Position numbers and translations under genes: made by a program. Positions 8,789 to 18,182 of a stretch of DNA of 64,000 nt are shown here, piece after piece. Within the stretch, counting starts at the first letter, position 1; every line of letters starts with the position of its first letter. The notes beneath the pieces were generated by a model. It was not told where the DNA came from, searched no databases, and was given only the letters and a program-made list of their open reading frames with translations. The stretch comes from Paenibacillus algorifonticola (GTDB taxonomy: Bacteria; Bacillota; Bacilli; Paenibacillales; Paenibacillaceae). The stretch is from positions 1 through 64,000 of the forward strand of contig NZ_LAQO01000022.1 of the NCBI RefSeq assembly GCF_000971975.1, in the 5' to 3' direction.

Positions 8789-10540
8789 ATGGAGCCAAGC
8801 GGAAGCAGTCAGGCTAAAGAGGAACAGCAGCTTCCTGAGCTGCTATTGCCGGTACGTCTGAGATTGACGATGTTCACGATGTGCAAGCAAGGGCTGAAGG
8901 GCTTGCTTATGGGCAGCTCTGCAGGCTTGCTGCTGCTCATCGCAAGCAGGCTGTGGCCGCTGCTTCATGCGCGGCCAGCCGCTGTGATTTTGGCGGCAGC
9001 GGGCCTGCTGGCGGGGCTGCTGTATGGGCTGTGGCGGCGCGCCTCGCTGCGTGATGCGGCGAGAGCGATGGATCGACACGACACGGATGATGCCGTGTCG
9101 ACTGCGCTTGATGGATGGCTGCGCCCGGCTGGTCAGCCATCCGCTATTGTACTGCTGCAGCGGCAGGAAGCCATTGCTGCAGCGAAAGCTTATGCCGCTA
9201 TGCTGAGCAAGCGGTTGCCTTGGCCCGCATGGCCGGCGTGGAAGCGGGCCGTGCTGGGGGTTAGCGCGGTATGGGCCATTTCCGCGCTTTTGCTCGTATG
9301 GGCGAATCCGCTGGATCATTTGGCGGAGGAGCGGGCCGCTGAGCGGCAGCAGCTCGAAGAGCTGCGTGAAGAGGCGGCTGCGCTCGCGGAGGAAGCGGAG
9401 CGGGCAGATGTGCCTGAGGAGGCGAAGCGGCAGCTTGCTGAGCCGCTTGAGAAGCTGCGCAGCAAGCTGGAGGAAAACGACAGCGACATGGAAGCGGCGC
9501 TTGCCGAGCTGGCCGAGGCGATGCGCGAGCTTGAGCAGACGGCGGAGCTGGCGAAGCAATCGGCATCGCAGCTTGATGAAGCTGCGGAAGCGATGCAGCG
9601 CGAGCCTGCACTGAAGCAGTTGGGAGCTGCGCTGCAGGACCGGCTGGAATCGGGCATGCGCGAAGCGATTAGCGATATGCGTTCGGAGCTGCAGAAGCTG
9701 ACGCCTGAGCAGAAGGAGCAGCTTGCACAGGCGCTGGAGCAGCTTGCGAGGCAGCTGCCGCAAGACAAGGAGGCGCTCGCATCCGCACTGGCAGAAGCCG
9801 CGGAGCAAGCGCGCAATTCCGAAGCGGAGGATGACGCTTCGGGCGAAACGGAGGGCGGCGATGGCCTCGCCGCCTTGGAGGAAGCGCTGGCTGGCGAATT
9901 ATCGCAGGCACAGCTGGAACAGCTGGCTAGCGCGATGGCGAGCCAGCTTGGGCAAAGCGGACAGCCGCTTGCGGGCCAATTGGCTGCAAGCGGCGGCTCC
10001 GTGCCGCCGAGCTGGGCAGCGGCGGCCTCCGGCAATGGCTCGCCAAGCGGCAGCAGCGCTGGCGGAGCATCGGGCTCGCCGAGCGAGCCCGGATCGGGCG
10101 CGGCGCCGGGAAGCTCTGGCGCCTCTGGCAGCGGCGGCGATCCTTCGTCCAGCGGTGCTGGGACAGGAGCCGGTTCCGGTCAGGGAGCGGGCGCTGGCGC
10201 AGGAGCCGGAGCTGGCCAAGGTCAGGGCGCTGGCAGCGGCTCGGGCAGTGGGCAGGGAGGCTTGCAGGGTGGCACAGGTGCAGGCGGACGAACGCTTGTA
10301 ACAACGCCGCGCACGATGGCAGGTGAAGGCAATGTACAGGAGGATGGCGGACCATCCACTGGCGGCCAGGAGCAGACGGGCGGCAAGTCGCCGATGATTG
10401 ACGGAACGACTCGCCCTTACGAGGAAGTGTACAGCGAGTATGCAACCGAGGCCAAAAAAGCGCTTGGACGCTCCCAGCTGCCACAGGCCATGCAGGATAA
10501 AGTAAAGCAATATTTCGACAACATACAGCCGAATCGATAA
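8789..10540 (+). CDS. Membrane coiled-coil protein with Gly/Ser/Ala-rich region (DUF4175-like)
   Basis: A protein of 583 residues. Two or three hydrophobic helices lie in residues ~38-80 and ~150-170. They are followed by a long Glu/Ala/Leu-rich coiled coil (~175-350), then a low-complexity stretch of Gly, Ser and Ala (~395-495), and a conserved-looking C-terminus (TTRPYEEVYSEYATEAKKAL). Start ATG at 8789 has AGGAGGGAACGC before it. It resembles the DUF4175-type proteins found beside MoxR/DUF58 genes, though I recognise architecture rather than exact family. The extended coiled coil and flexible region would suit a periplasm-side scaffold or a substrate of the MoxR chaperone encoded next. Codon choice is strongly GC-rich, like its neighbours. 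Confidence 0.65.
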   Translation: MEPSGSSQAKEEQQLPELLLPVRLRLTMFTMCKQGLKGLLMGSSAGLLLLIASRLWPLLHARPAAVILAAAGLLAGLLYGLWRRASLRDAARAMDRHDTDDAVSTALDGWLRPAGQPSAIVLLQRQEAIAAAKAYAAMLSKRLPWPAWPAWKRAVLGVSAVWAISALLLVWANPLDHLAEERAAERQQLEELREEAAALAEEAERADVPEEAKRQLAEPLEKLRSKLEENDSDMEAALAELAEAMRELEQTAELAKQSASQLDEAAEAMQREPALKQLGAALQDRLESGMREAISDMRSELQKLTPEQKEQLAQALEQLARQLPQDKEALASALAEAAEQARNSEAEDDASGETEGGDGLAALEEALAGELSQAQLEQLASAMASQLGQSGQPLAGQLAASGGSVPPSWAAAASGNGSPSGSSAGGASGSPSEPGSGAAPGSSGASGSGGDPSSSGAGTGAGSGQGAGAGAGAGAGQGQGAGSGSGSGQGGLQGGTGAGGRTLVTTPRTMAGEGNVQEDGGPSTGGQEQTGGKSPMIDGTTRPYEEVYSEYATEAKKALGRSQLPQAMQDKVKQYFDNIQPNR

Positions 10541-10556
10541 GGAGTGAGGTGGACAA

Positions 10557-11546
10557 ATGATTGAATCCAAGGAACAGATTACACAGGCGGCTGAGCGTAT
10601 AGCTGCTCTGCAAGAGGAAATTGGAAGTGTCATTGTAGGGCAAAAAACGGTAGTTGAGCAGCTATTATGGTGCTTGCTGGCAGGCGGACATGCGCTGCTG
10701 GAAGGCATCCCCGGGCTCGGGAAAACGATGCTCGTCCGCACGGTTGCGGATACGATTTCCTTGCAATATTCAAGGATTCAATTTACGCCTGATCTCATGC
10801 CCGCAGATATTACGGGAACGACACTGATCGATTTTACTGAGCAGGGTGCGGCGGGACGCAGCTTTCAGCCTGGACCGATCTTCGGCAATCTGGTGCTGGC
10901 CGATGAAATTAACCGTGCTACGCCAAAGACACAAAGCGCGCTGCTAGAAGCGATGCAGGAAGGCACGGTGACAGCTGGCGGAGAAACGCGCCAGCTGCCG
11001 CGTCCTTTTTTTGTATTGGCGACGCAAAATCCAATCGAGCAGGAGGGGACATACCCGCTGCCGGAAGCACAGCTTGACCGCTTCCTGCTCAAAATTGGCG
11101 TTAGCTATCCGACGCGCGAGGAGCTCAAAGAAATTGTGCTGCGGACAACAGCAGCAACTCAGCACCGCGCCCAGGTCAAGATGACCGCGGATGAGCTGAC
11201 CGAGCTGCAAATGTATGCCAAGCATATTCTGGTTGCAGACGATGTGCTGGACATGGCGGTCCGGCTAGTGATGATGACGCATCCCGCAGAGGCAGATGCC
11301 CCTGACGATGTGAAGCGTTATGTCAGATTTGGCGCCGGACCGCGAGCGCTGCAAGCGATTGTGGCGGTCAGCAAGGTAAGGGCGCTTTGCAGCGGCAAGC
11401 TGCATGTGTCGTGGAGTGATATTCGCGAGGTAGCTGCGCCAGCGCTTCGACACCGGGTCGTGCTTGGTTACGAGGCACAGGCAGCAGGCATAACGACGGA
11501 TCAGATGACCGAATCCATCTTAAGCGCATTGGAGCTGACAAGATGA
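10557..11546 (+). CDS. MoxR-family AAA+ ATPase
   Basis: A 329-residue ATPase of the MoxR clade, cytosolic chaperones that help assemble or activate protein complexes containing von Willebrand A domains. Walker A GIPGLGKT is at residues 50-57, and Walker B is in NLVLADEINRATPKTQSALL, whose sequence is diagnostic for MoxR. The family insert FVLATQNPIEQEGTYPLPEAQ follows, then the lid domain with RFGAGPRALQAI. Start ATG at 10557 follows AAGGAGTGAGG. The stop overlaps the DUF58 gene by four bases. MoxR-DUF58-VWA neighbourhoods are widely conserved, and the DUF58 and VWA proteins downstream are the likely clients. Confidence 0.93.
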   Translation: MIESKEQITQAAERIAALQEEIGSVIVGQKTVVEQLLWCLLAGGHALLEGIPGLGKTMLVRTVADTISLQYSRIQFTPDLMPADITGTTLIDFTEQGAAGRSFQPGPIFGNLVLADEINRATPKTQSALLEAMQEGTVTAGGETRQLPRPFFVLATQNPIEQEGTYPLPEAQLDRFLLKIGVSYPTREELKEIVLRTTAATQHRAQVKMTADELTELQMYAKHILVADDVLDMAVRLVMMTHPAEADAPDDVKRYVRFGAGPRALQAIVAVSKVRALCSGKLHVSWSDIREVAAPALRHRVVLGYEAQAAGITTDQMTESILSALELTR

Positions 11547-12571
11547 ATGGGCAAGGCAGCGGTTCTGGGAGCGGAGTCCAGCATTCAGCGTTCAGCGGCG
11601 CTTTAGCCAAGCTTTTTCCCGATTCCTCCTTGCTTCATCGTCTGGAGCGCATGAAAGTGGCCGCGGGCAGCCGGGTGAAGGGCACGATGGCTGGCAAGCG
11701 CCGCTCCAGCACGCTCGGCGGCTCGCAGGAATTTGCAGATTATCGTCCTTATGCGCCTGGCGACGACATTCGCCGTCTGGATTGGAATGTGTATGGCCGA
11801 ACAGGCAGAGCGTATATGCGTCAATATTGGGATGAGCAGGAGCTTACCTTGCATGTGTACGTTGATGTATCTCCATCGATGAACTATGGCGGCGAACAGG
11901 CAAGCAAGCTGCGCTGCGCCTTGCAGCTTGCAGCCAGCGGCGGATACGCTGCACTTTCAGGCGAGGACCGCATTGCGATCAAGCTGTTTGGCGGAACGGC
12001 TCCGGCAGAGCTTCCATCGCTTCGCGGAAGGGGCTCCACTGCGCGATTGTTTCATTTTTTGGCGGAGGCACTGGAGCAGCAGTCTTTTCAACTAGACGAC
12101 GGGCTTAAGTCTCCTATTACAGGTCGGGGAAAAGAAACTGAACATCCGGCGGCGGCTCTGTCTATGAGGGAAGCTATTCAACTGGCTGGGCAGCTCCCGC
12201 ATCGTACGGGAGTTACTTGGATCGTATCCGATGCGATGTATGAGGCGGGCATTGAGGATACGCTGCTCAGCCTGCTTGCCGCTCGGCAGCAGGTTGTTTT
12301 TCTCCATTTATTGAGCCCAGAAGAGCTAAACCCGTCTTTGACAGGTGAGCTGAATTTGCTCGACAGCGAGCTGGGCACGGGCAAGGAGGTTGCTTTAGGC
12401 AGCCGATTGCTGGAACAATATCGCGATACGGTGAACGAATATTGTAATGAACTCAAGAAGCTTTGCGCCGAGCGCGGAGCCCTTTATATTTTTATTGATA
12501 CGAGCAAGCCAATTGAACAAACGATTCAGCATACGCTGCTGCGCGCAGGTGTGCTGCACAGCCATAGTTAA
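11543..12571 (+). CDS. DUF58 domain protein (VWA-like)
   Basis: A protein of 342 residues, apparently soluble. The DUF58 core motif is at residues ~66-81 (YRPYAPGDDIRRLDW), followed by LHVYVDVSPSM near 107-117, a VWA-like strand with an altered metal site (DVSPSM keeps D, S and S). No membrane helix is seen, unlike many DUF58 proteins that begin with two. Start ATG overlaps the MoxR stop (ATGA). It is expected to work with the MoxR ATPase and the VWA membrane proteins encoded downstream. The molecular role of DUF58 is not established. Confidence 0.9.
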   Translation: MNGQGSGSGSGVQHSAFSGALAKLFPDSSLLHRLERMKVAAGSRVKGTMAGKRRSSTLGGSQEFADYRPYAPGDDIRRLDWNVYGRTGRAYMRQYWDEQELTLHVYVDVSPSMNYGGEQASKLRCALQLAASGGYAALSGEDRIAIKLFGGTAPAELPSLRGRGSTARLFHFLAEALEQQSFQLDDGLKSPITGRGKETEHPAAALSMREAIQLAGQLPHRTGVTWIVSDAMYEAGIEDTLLSLLAARQQVVFLHLLSPEELNPSLTGELNLLDSELGTGKEVALGSRLLEQYRDTVNEYCNELKKLCAERGALYIFIDTSKPIEQTIQHTLLRAGVLHSHS

Positions 12572-12630
12572 ATATGAGCTGGAACTGAAATGAGGAGCAA
12601 CTTGCAACTCGGGTGAAAGGAGGAGGAGAA

Positions 12631-14616
12631 ATGCAGCTGCTATCGCCGCTATCTGCTTTATTCGGCTTGGCGCTTCCAGCCATTGTTTTAATGTATTTAT
12701 TCAAGCGCACGTATATGGACACCGAAATCGCGAGTCATATGCTGTGGAATCGCATGCTGCGCGAGCAGGAGGCGAATCGTCCGTGGCAAAAGCTTCGTAC
12801 ACGCCCGCTTATGCTATTGCAGCTTCTCGCAGCTGCTATATTAGTGCTGGCGCTCATGCAGCCGTATCTCACCGCAGATAGCCGCAGCGGCAGTCATACC
12901 GTCATTGTACTTGACCGCTCTGCAAGCATGACGGCGGCTATGCCTGGCGGAAGCTCGCAAGGCAGCATGCTGGCCGCCGCTGTACAGCAGGCGGAGCTGT
13001 GGCTTAGCGAGCAGCCGAAAGGGGAGCTCATTACTTTGCTTGTAACGGGCGAGCAGCCCCGCATTATTTTGTCCAAGGAAACGGACCATGAGCTCGTGCT
13101 GCAGCAGTTGAAAACCATTACGCCAGATTTTGGTACCCAGGACAACGTAGCAGCTTTATCACTAGCCGACTCGCTGCTTGCGAATGAACAAGGCGGGCAG
13201 ATTCTGCTGTTGACCGACGGCAGGTGGCAGGACGCAGACTCCGTTAACCTGCTGACGCTTCATGCAAAGCTTGAGCAATTCAAGCCTGCTTCCCCGCAAG
13301 CTGGCAGCAATAATAGCGCTATTTTGTATTTTGGCATTCATGCGGCAGTTGGGGAGGACGGCAAACGGGCAGGCATAGTGACCCTTCGAAATGACAGCCT
13401 TGCTTCTAAGCAGCTTGAGCTTGCCGTATATGCGGACAAGGTAGCGGAGCCTGCGGCGAAGAAGTCGGTCAAGCTGGAGGCTGGGGGCTGGACGAGCGTA
13501 GATATTAACGGCCTGCCGGAAGAGGCGAGCTATTATACCGCCAAAATTAGCGGAGTAACCGATGATTATGCTGCCGACAATATCGCCTATCAGTTTCCAA
13601 GCGTGTCTAAAGCGCAGCAGGTGCTTTTGGCTACATCCGGCAACTTGTTTTTGGAAAAAGCGCTCCAGCTCGCTGGCGTAAAAACGATAAAGGTTGATCC
13701 AGCACAGTATGTTCCTTCCAAGGAGCATGTGAAGGATATCGACTGGGTCATTATGGATGGGGATACAGTGAAGCTGCGTACGGACAAAAGCTGGCAGGAG
13801 CTGTTTGCCTCCAAGCCTGTCTGGTATATTGACCATCCGGAAGCGACCCAGGAAGAGACGGCTTCGCCTGCGAATAGCAGGGTAGCGCTAGCCGAGCATC
13901 CCGTTACCGCCTACCTTTCATTTGAAGATACTCATATCGGACGGGTGGTGAAGGCGAAGGATGCCGGGACTTGGGGAGAAGCTATCGTAACTTATGGCGG
14001 CTTGCCAGCCATTTATGCAGGTTCGGTGCAAGGAAGGCCGCAGCTGCGCTTTACCTTTGATATGCAATCCAGCGATTTGCCGCTGCGGCCCGAGTTCCCT
14101 GTGCTAATCGTGCAGGCTGCGGACTGGATGAGCGGAGGAAGCCAGGCACAGCTAGGGACGGCGGATGCTGGAAGTGCGTTCCAGCTTGCTTTTTTAAATG
14201 AGACAGCCAAGGCCAAGTGGGAAACGATCGAAACCATAGGCGGTTATAGCGAAAAATCACTGCCTGACAGCAATCTGACTGCGGCGCTTGCAGCGCAAGA
14301 GCCAGCTGTCGCCCCGGCGGTTCCGGGTTTGTACCGTTTAATCGAGCAAAACGCAGAAGGAGAAACGATCGGCCAGAGGATGCTTGCTGTAACAGCGGCT
14401 TCCGCTGAAAGTGCATCGATGTCTGCAACTGCTGAAATCAAGCCGATTGCTGCTGGTTCCTCTGAATCGGGTCAAAAACAGGCTGATGCAGGACTTGCTG
14501 CGGGCAGCGTGGAAACGGCAAATGCCGCAAATGCTTTTGCCGTATGGCTCGCGCTTGCACTGCTTATGCTGATGCTGGTGGAATGGGAGGTGTACCGACG
14601 TGGGAATGCAGGCTAA
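12631..14616 (+). CDS. BatA-like membrane protein with VWA domain
   Basis: A protein of 661 residues. ATG at 12631 is preferred over an upstream in-frame GTG because AAAGGAGGAGG sits just before it. Residues 1-80 hold two membrane helices, with the BatA/aerotolerance N-terminal pattern (FLF-like KRTYMDTEIASHMLW, then RPLMLLQLLAAAILVLAL). A VWA domain follows with DRSAS at 95-99, the DxSxS metal site. A long extracellular region and a final helix near the C-terminus (AVWLALALLMLMLVEW) complete it. The gene overlaps the next by 17 bases. It probably forms an envelope complex with the 1018-residue protein, assembled by the MoxR ATPase. Confidence 0.82.
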   Translation: MQLLSPLSALFGLALPAIVLMYLFKRTYMDTEIASHMLWNRMLREQEANRPWQKLRTRPLMLLQLLAAAILVLALMQPYLTADSRSGSHTVIVLDRSASMTAAMPGGSSQGSMLAAAVQQAELWLSEQPKGELITLLVTGEQPRIILSKETDHELVLQQLKTITPDFGTQDNVAALSLADSLLANEQGGQILLLTDGRWQDADSVNLLTLHAKLEQFKPASPQAGSNNSAILYFGIHAAVGEDGKRAGIVTLRNDSLASKQLELAVYADKVAEPAAKKSVKLEAGGWTSVDINGLPEEASYYTAKISGVTDDYAADNIAYQFPSVSKAQQVLLATSGNLFLEKALQLAGVKTIKVDPAQYVPSKEHVKDIDWVIMDGDTVKLRTDKSWQELFASKPVWYIDHPEATQEETASPANSRVALAEHPVTAYLSFEDTHIGRVVKAKDAGTWGEAIVTYGGLPAIYAGSVQGRPQLRFTFDMQSSDLPLRPEFPVLIVQAADWMSGGSQAQLGTADAGSAFQLAFLNETAKAKWETIETIGGYSEKSLPDSNLTAALAAQEPAVAPAVPGLYRLIEQNAEGETIGQRMLAVTAASAESASMSATAEIKPIAAGSSESGQKQADAGLAAGSVETANAANAFAVWLALALLMLMLVEWEVYRRGNAG

Positions 14617-17600
14617 TTCGCCTTGGGCGCTCCTTCTTCTAATCCCGTGGGCAGTGGCGGTGTGGTGGATGATTCGAGGTACGCTGCGGCTGCAAGGCAC
14701 TCGTAAAAAGATAGCCATTGCGCTGCGTTCATTCATTCTGCTGCTGGTCATTGCAATTGCTGCAGGCGTGCAGCCTTACTGGCATGTGGAGCAGCGAAAC
14801 GTTATTTTTGTAGCGGATCGTTCCGCATCCGTCAATGCCGATGCCTCTTTAGGCGAGTGGATTGCCAAAGCCTCGGCGGCGAAAGACGAAGAGGACCAGA
14901 GCGGAATTGTGTCCATCGGACTGGATGCGGCCATCGATAAAGTGCTCTCGCCTGATCAGCTTCCAAGTGCGGAACGATATACATTTCGATCAGGTGTGAA
15001 TGAAAACTTCACGGACCTGTCTCAGGCGCTGCGCCTTGCGTCAGGCATGCTGCATGAAGCCGGAGGCGGCAAAATCGTGCTGCTCTCCGATGGCGCTGAA
15101 AATGCCGGAAGCATGCTGCGCCAAGCGGAGCTGCTGGGGCATGCAGGCATTAAGGTGGATGTCGTTCCGGTAGCTGCCCCGCAGCGGGTGGACGCTTCGC
15201 TCGAAGCGATGGACGTTCCGCAAACGCTGCGTCAAGGCGAGAAATTCACGTTTGAATTTACGATTAACAGCACATCATCTGGTACGGCCAAGCTGAGGCT
15301 CTATGAAGATAACCGCGAGCTATCGACAAGCGAAATCGTGCTGGAGCCGGGCGAAAATCGTTTTGCGCTGCAAAGTGCTGCGCTGGAACCGGGCTTTCAC
15401 CGTTTCCGGGCTGAGCTGTATGCCGAAGGGGATGAACGCGAGCAGAACAATACGGCTTATGCGTTCAGCAGAGTTAGCGGCCCGCCCGCTGTGCTTATTG
15501 TTGAAGGCGTTCCTGGCTCATCAGGCAATGTGGAAGCAGCTTTGAAAGCTTCTCTCATTCGTTACGAGACGATTCCGCCTGAGCGGCTGTCTGTACAGCT
15601 GGCTTCGTATGCCGCCTATGACAGCATTATTTTAAATAATGTTCCAGCAACACGCATTGCGGCTAAACCGATGGAGTGGCTCGGCAAGGCGGTCAGCGAT
15701 TATGGTATTGGCCTGGTCATGCTGGGTGGCGACAACAGCTTCGGTTTAGGCGGCTATTTCCAAACGCCTATAGAGAAGGCGCTGCCGGTCTATATGGATT
15801 TGAAGGGCAAGCGTCAGTTGCCCTCGCTTGGCTTGATTTTGGTTATTGACCGTTCCGGCAGTATGGCCGGCGGCAAGCTGGAGCTCGCGAAAGAAGCGGC
15901 GATGCGGACGATTGAGCTGATGCGCCCAGAGGATTCGGTAGGCGTAGTCGCCTTCGACTCGACGCCTTGGTGGATCGTGGAACCGACCAAGCTGACGGAT
16001 CGCGAGGAGGTTTTGGGGAAAATCCAGGGCATTCAGGCTGAAGGGGGCACGGAAATTTTTCCGGCGCTGGATACCGCTTATAACAGATTGCTTGAAATGG
16101 ATGCACAGCGCAAGCATATTATTTTGCTCACCGATGGCCAATCGGCATCTAATCCGGGTTATGCCGCGCTGACGCAAGGCATGGTTGACAACACGATGAC
16201 GATGTCCACGGTTGCAGTTGGCGACGGTGCGGATCAGGTGATGCTGGAGCAGCTTGCGAAGCAGGCGAAGGGACGGTTTTATTTTACAAATGATGAAAGC
16301 ACGCTTCCGGCTATTTTCAGCCGTGAGACGGTGTTAATGTCACGCACGTATGTTGTGGAGCAAAATGCTCCGCCGCTCGTCGGGCAAGCCGGAAGCTGGT
16401 CGTCGATGTGGCAAAATGGCTTGCCGAACTTGCAGGCGTACATCGCAACGACAGCGAAGGAAACGGCTGAGGTCGCGCTGCTATCGCCGCAAGGCGATCC
16501 AATTTTGGCACGCTGGGCTTATGGCTCAGGACGAACGGTAGCTTGGACGAGCGACTTGACTGGGAAATGGTCACGAGACTGGGTGCAGTGGGCCGCATTG
16601 CCGAATGTGCTCGCCGAGTGGATTAAATGGACGTTTCCCCAGTTTGAGAGCACGCCATATTCCGCTTCAGCGGAGCTGGATGGTCGAGAGGCTATGCTGC
16701 GCTTGCGCGCCGAGGGCAGTGATACAGCTGCCAAGCTGTCGGCTGTGGTCACGGATGAAACAGGCAAAAGCACAACGCTTTCGCCGCTTCCAGCAGCTCC
16801 AGGCGAATACGCGGCAAGCCTTCCGGTATCGGAGCCGGGCGTGTATTTAATGCAAGTGAATGAACAGACCGCTGCAGCGGGTGGAGCGGAGACGCCGAAT
16901 CCGGGCAGCGGCACGACGACGGGTTTTGTCATACCCTATTCGCCTGAGTATCGACTGACGGGTGAAAATGGAGCAGAAGCGCTGCAGCAGCTCGCTAACG
17001 CTACTGGCGGACGCTTGCTGTCGCTGGACGCGCCGCAGGAAGCTTACCGTTTCGATCCAGTAGAGTCCAGACAGCCCTATGATTGGACGCGTGAGCTGCT
17101 TTTGCTTATTTTGGTGCTGTGGCTGCTCGACATTTTGCTGCGCCGGCTGTCGCTTCCTTGGCAGCGAATCGGGCGGATGCTTTTGGCGAGACTCGGGCTC
17201 GCAGGTGGACGTTTGCAGAGGAAAGAGCCAGCCGCCGCTGCTCCGTCAGGAGCGATGAGCAGGCTGCAGCAGCGGAAAAGCCGCACCGCAGGCTTTTATG
17301 GCGAGCGAGCAGCGGGTACCAGTGACGTGGCTTCAACCTCACGAACATCTGGTCAGGTGCAGGGAAGTGCTTCGGTTGGTCAACTGAATGGAGCTAGTGC
17401 AGACCTTAATGGCGTTCAGCAAGCTTCGGCGAATACGTCGCAGACTGTTAGTCGGTCGAATCGATCTCAGGCTCCGAAGCCAGATGATCAAGGTCAGGCG
17501 GGCAAGCAGCAGCGAGAAATGCTAGACTCACAGCATAACGCTGCAGGCAAAAGCAGTCAGCCTTCAGCTTCGCCTGCAAATCAAGAGGCAAAGCGGGCTG

Positions 17601-17656
17601 AAGGTCAGGCGACGGTCAATCGACTGCTTGCCGCCAAGAAGCGTGGCAATCGGTAG
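14600..17656 (+). CDS. Large membrane protein with two VWA regions and GATase-like fold
   Basis: A protein of 1018 residues. GTG 14600 is favoured by GGGAGGTG seven bases upstream; ATG 14606 is an alternative. Two membrane helices lie near residues 8-25 and 40-60. A first VWA-like strand (VADRSASV, near 72) and a canonical second VWA domain (LVIDRSGSM, D417-x-S-x-S) follow. Between them, VIVEGVPG...LNNVPA...GGDNSFGLGGY (~300-385) resembles the GATase-1-like fold seen in related proteins. A helix near 830-850 (LLLLILVLWLLDILL) anchors the C-terminus, which ends in a ~150-residue cytosolic tail rich in Gln, Ser and Ala. It is the last gene of the cluster. The role is unknown; envelope stress tolerance or assembly is a guess from family context. 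Confidence 0.8.
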   Translation: MGMQANSPWALLLLIPWAVAVWWMIRGTLRLQGTRKKIAIALRSFILLLVIAIAAGVQPYWHVEQRNVIFVADRSASVNADASLGEWIAKASAAKDEEDQSGIVSIGLDAAIDKVLSPDQLPSAERYTFRSGVNENFTDLSQALRLASGMLHEAGGGKIVLLSDGAENAGSMLRQAELLGHAGIKVDVVPVAAPQRVDASLEAMDVPQTLRQGEKFTFEFTINSTSSGTAKLRLYEDNRELSTSEIVLEPGENRFALQSAALEPGFHRFRAELYAEGDEREQNNTAYAFSRVSGPPAVLIVEGVPGSSGNVEAALKASLIRYETIPPERLSVQLASYAAYDSIILNNVPATRIAAKPMEWLGKAVSDYGIGLVMLGGDNSFGLGGYFQTPIEKALPVYMDLKGKRQLPSLGLILVIDRSGSMAGGKLELAKEAAMRTIELMRPEDSVGVVAFDSTPWWIVEPTKLTDREEVLGKIQGIQAEGGTEIFPALDTAYNRLLEMDAQRKHIILLTDGQSASNPGYAALTQGMVDNTMTMSTVAVGDGADQVMLEQLAKQAKGRFYFTNDESTLPAIFSRETVLMSRTYVVEQNAPPLVGQAGSWSSMWQNGLPNLQAYIATTAKETAEVALLSPQGDPILARWAYGSGRTVAWTSDLTGKWSRDWVQWAALPNVLAEWIKWTFPQFESTPYSASAELDGREAMLRLRAEGSDTAAKLSAVVTDETGKSTTLSPLPAAPGEYAASLPVSEPGVYLMQVNEQTAAAGGAETPNPGSGTTTGFVIPYSPEYRLTGENGAEALQQLANATGGRLLSLDAPQEAYRFDPVESRQPYDWTRELLLLILVLWLLDILLRRLSLPWQRIGRMLLARLGLAGGRLQRKEPAAAAPSGAMSRLQQRKSRTAGFYGERAAGTSDVASTSRTSGQVQGSASVGQLNGASADLNGVQQASANTSQTVSRSNRSQAPKPDDQGQAGKQQREMLDSQHNAAGKSSQPSASPANQEAKRAEGQATVNRLLAAKKRGNR

Positions 17657-17769
17657 CATTTTTGAAAGGTTGCTGGGTTAGAATATTGGCATTGTTTAGA
17701 GGAATGGACAACGGCGGCGTCGAAAGTTACAATGCACATAAACGATTTTTATGAGGAGCTGACGTAACG

Positions 17770-18078
17770 ATGTATAACGAAATCACGCCGGAGCAAGTTG
17801 AAGCGCGTCTGAATAATAAGGAAAAGTTTCATTTAATCGACGTTCGTGAGCTTGACGAGTGGGAAGAAGGACATATTGCCGAAGCAGCTCATTTGCCCTT
17901 GTCCGAAATTCAGGAGCGACTGGATGAGCTGCCTAAGGATGAAAATATTATTTTCGTCTGCCGCAGCGGCGGACGCAGTGGCAAAGTATGCGGCTTCCTC
18001 GCGCCACAGGGCTACTCCGTGACCAATATGACGGGCGGCATGCTCGCATGGCCGGGAGCCATTGTTACTGGAGCGTAG
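17770..18078 (+). CDS. Rhodanese-like domain protein
   Basis: A single-domain rhodanese of 102 residues, a cytosolic sulfur carrier or sulfurtransferase. LIDVRELDEWEEGHIAEAAHLP is the usual first half (CH2A-type motif). FVCRSGGRS carries the catalytic Cys at residue 64 in a six-residue active-site loop. The last segment MTGGMLAWPGA is standard. ATG at 17770 follows GAGGAGCTG. It stands alone and ends at the strong hairpin at 18098-18144. The sulfur donor and acceptor are unknown. Confidence 0.93.
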   Translation: MYNEITPEQVEARLNNKEKFHLIDVRELDEWEEGHIAEAAHLPLSEIQERLDELPKDENIIFVCRSGGRSGKVCGFLAPQGYSVTNMTGGMLAWPGAIVTGA

Positions 18079-18097
18079 CATAGAGCGTTAAAACGAA

Positions 18098-18144
18098 AAG
18101 CAGCCTTGCAATCGCTTGTTGGCGGATTGTAAGGCTGCTTTTTT
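18098..18144. terminator. Strong terminator after the rhodanese gene
   Basis: The arms AGCAGCCTTGCAATC and GATTGTAAGGCTGCT, followed by TTTTTT on the plus strand and preceded by an A-rich run, can serve both this gene and the converging DUF1877 gene. Confidence 0.88.
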
Positions 18145-18182
18145 GGATAGCCAATTTTACATTTGTTGAAAGTAAGGGCAGA

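Noticed and set aside
8843-10035. Long minus-strand open frames rich in Arg, Leu, Ser and Cys
   Set aside because: They mirror the GC-rich codons of the coiled-coil protein gene and have no ribosome site or family motif.
10160-10300. Apparent tandem DNA repeat
   Set aside because: The periodicity is explained by the Gly/Ala/Ser codons of the low-complexity tract; no fixed unit length.
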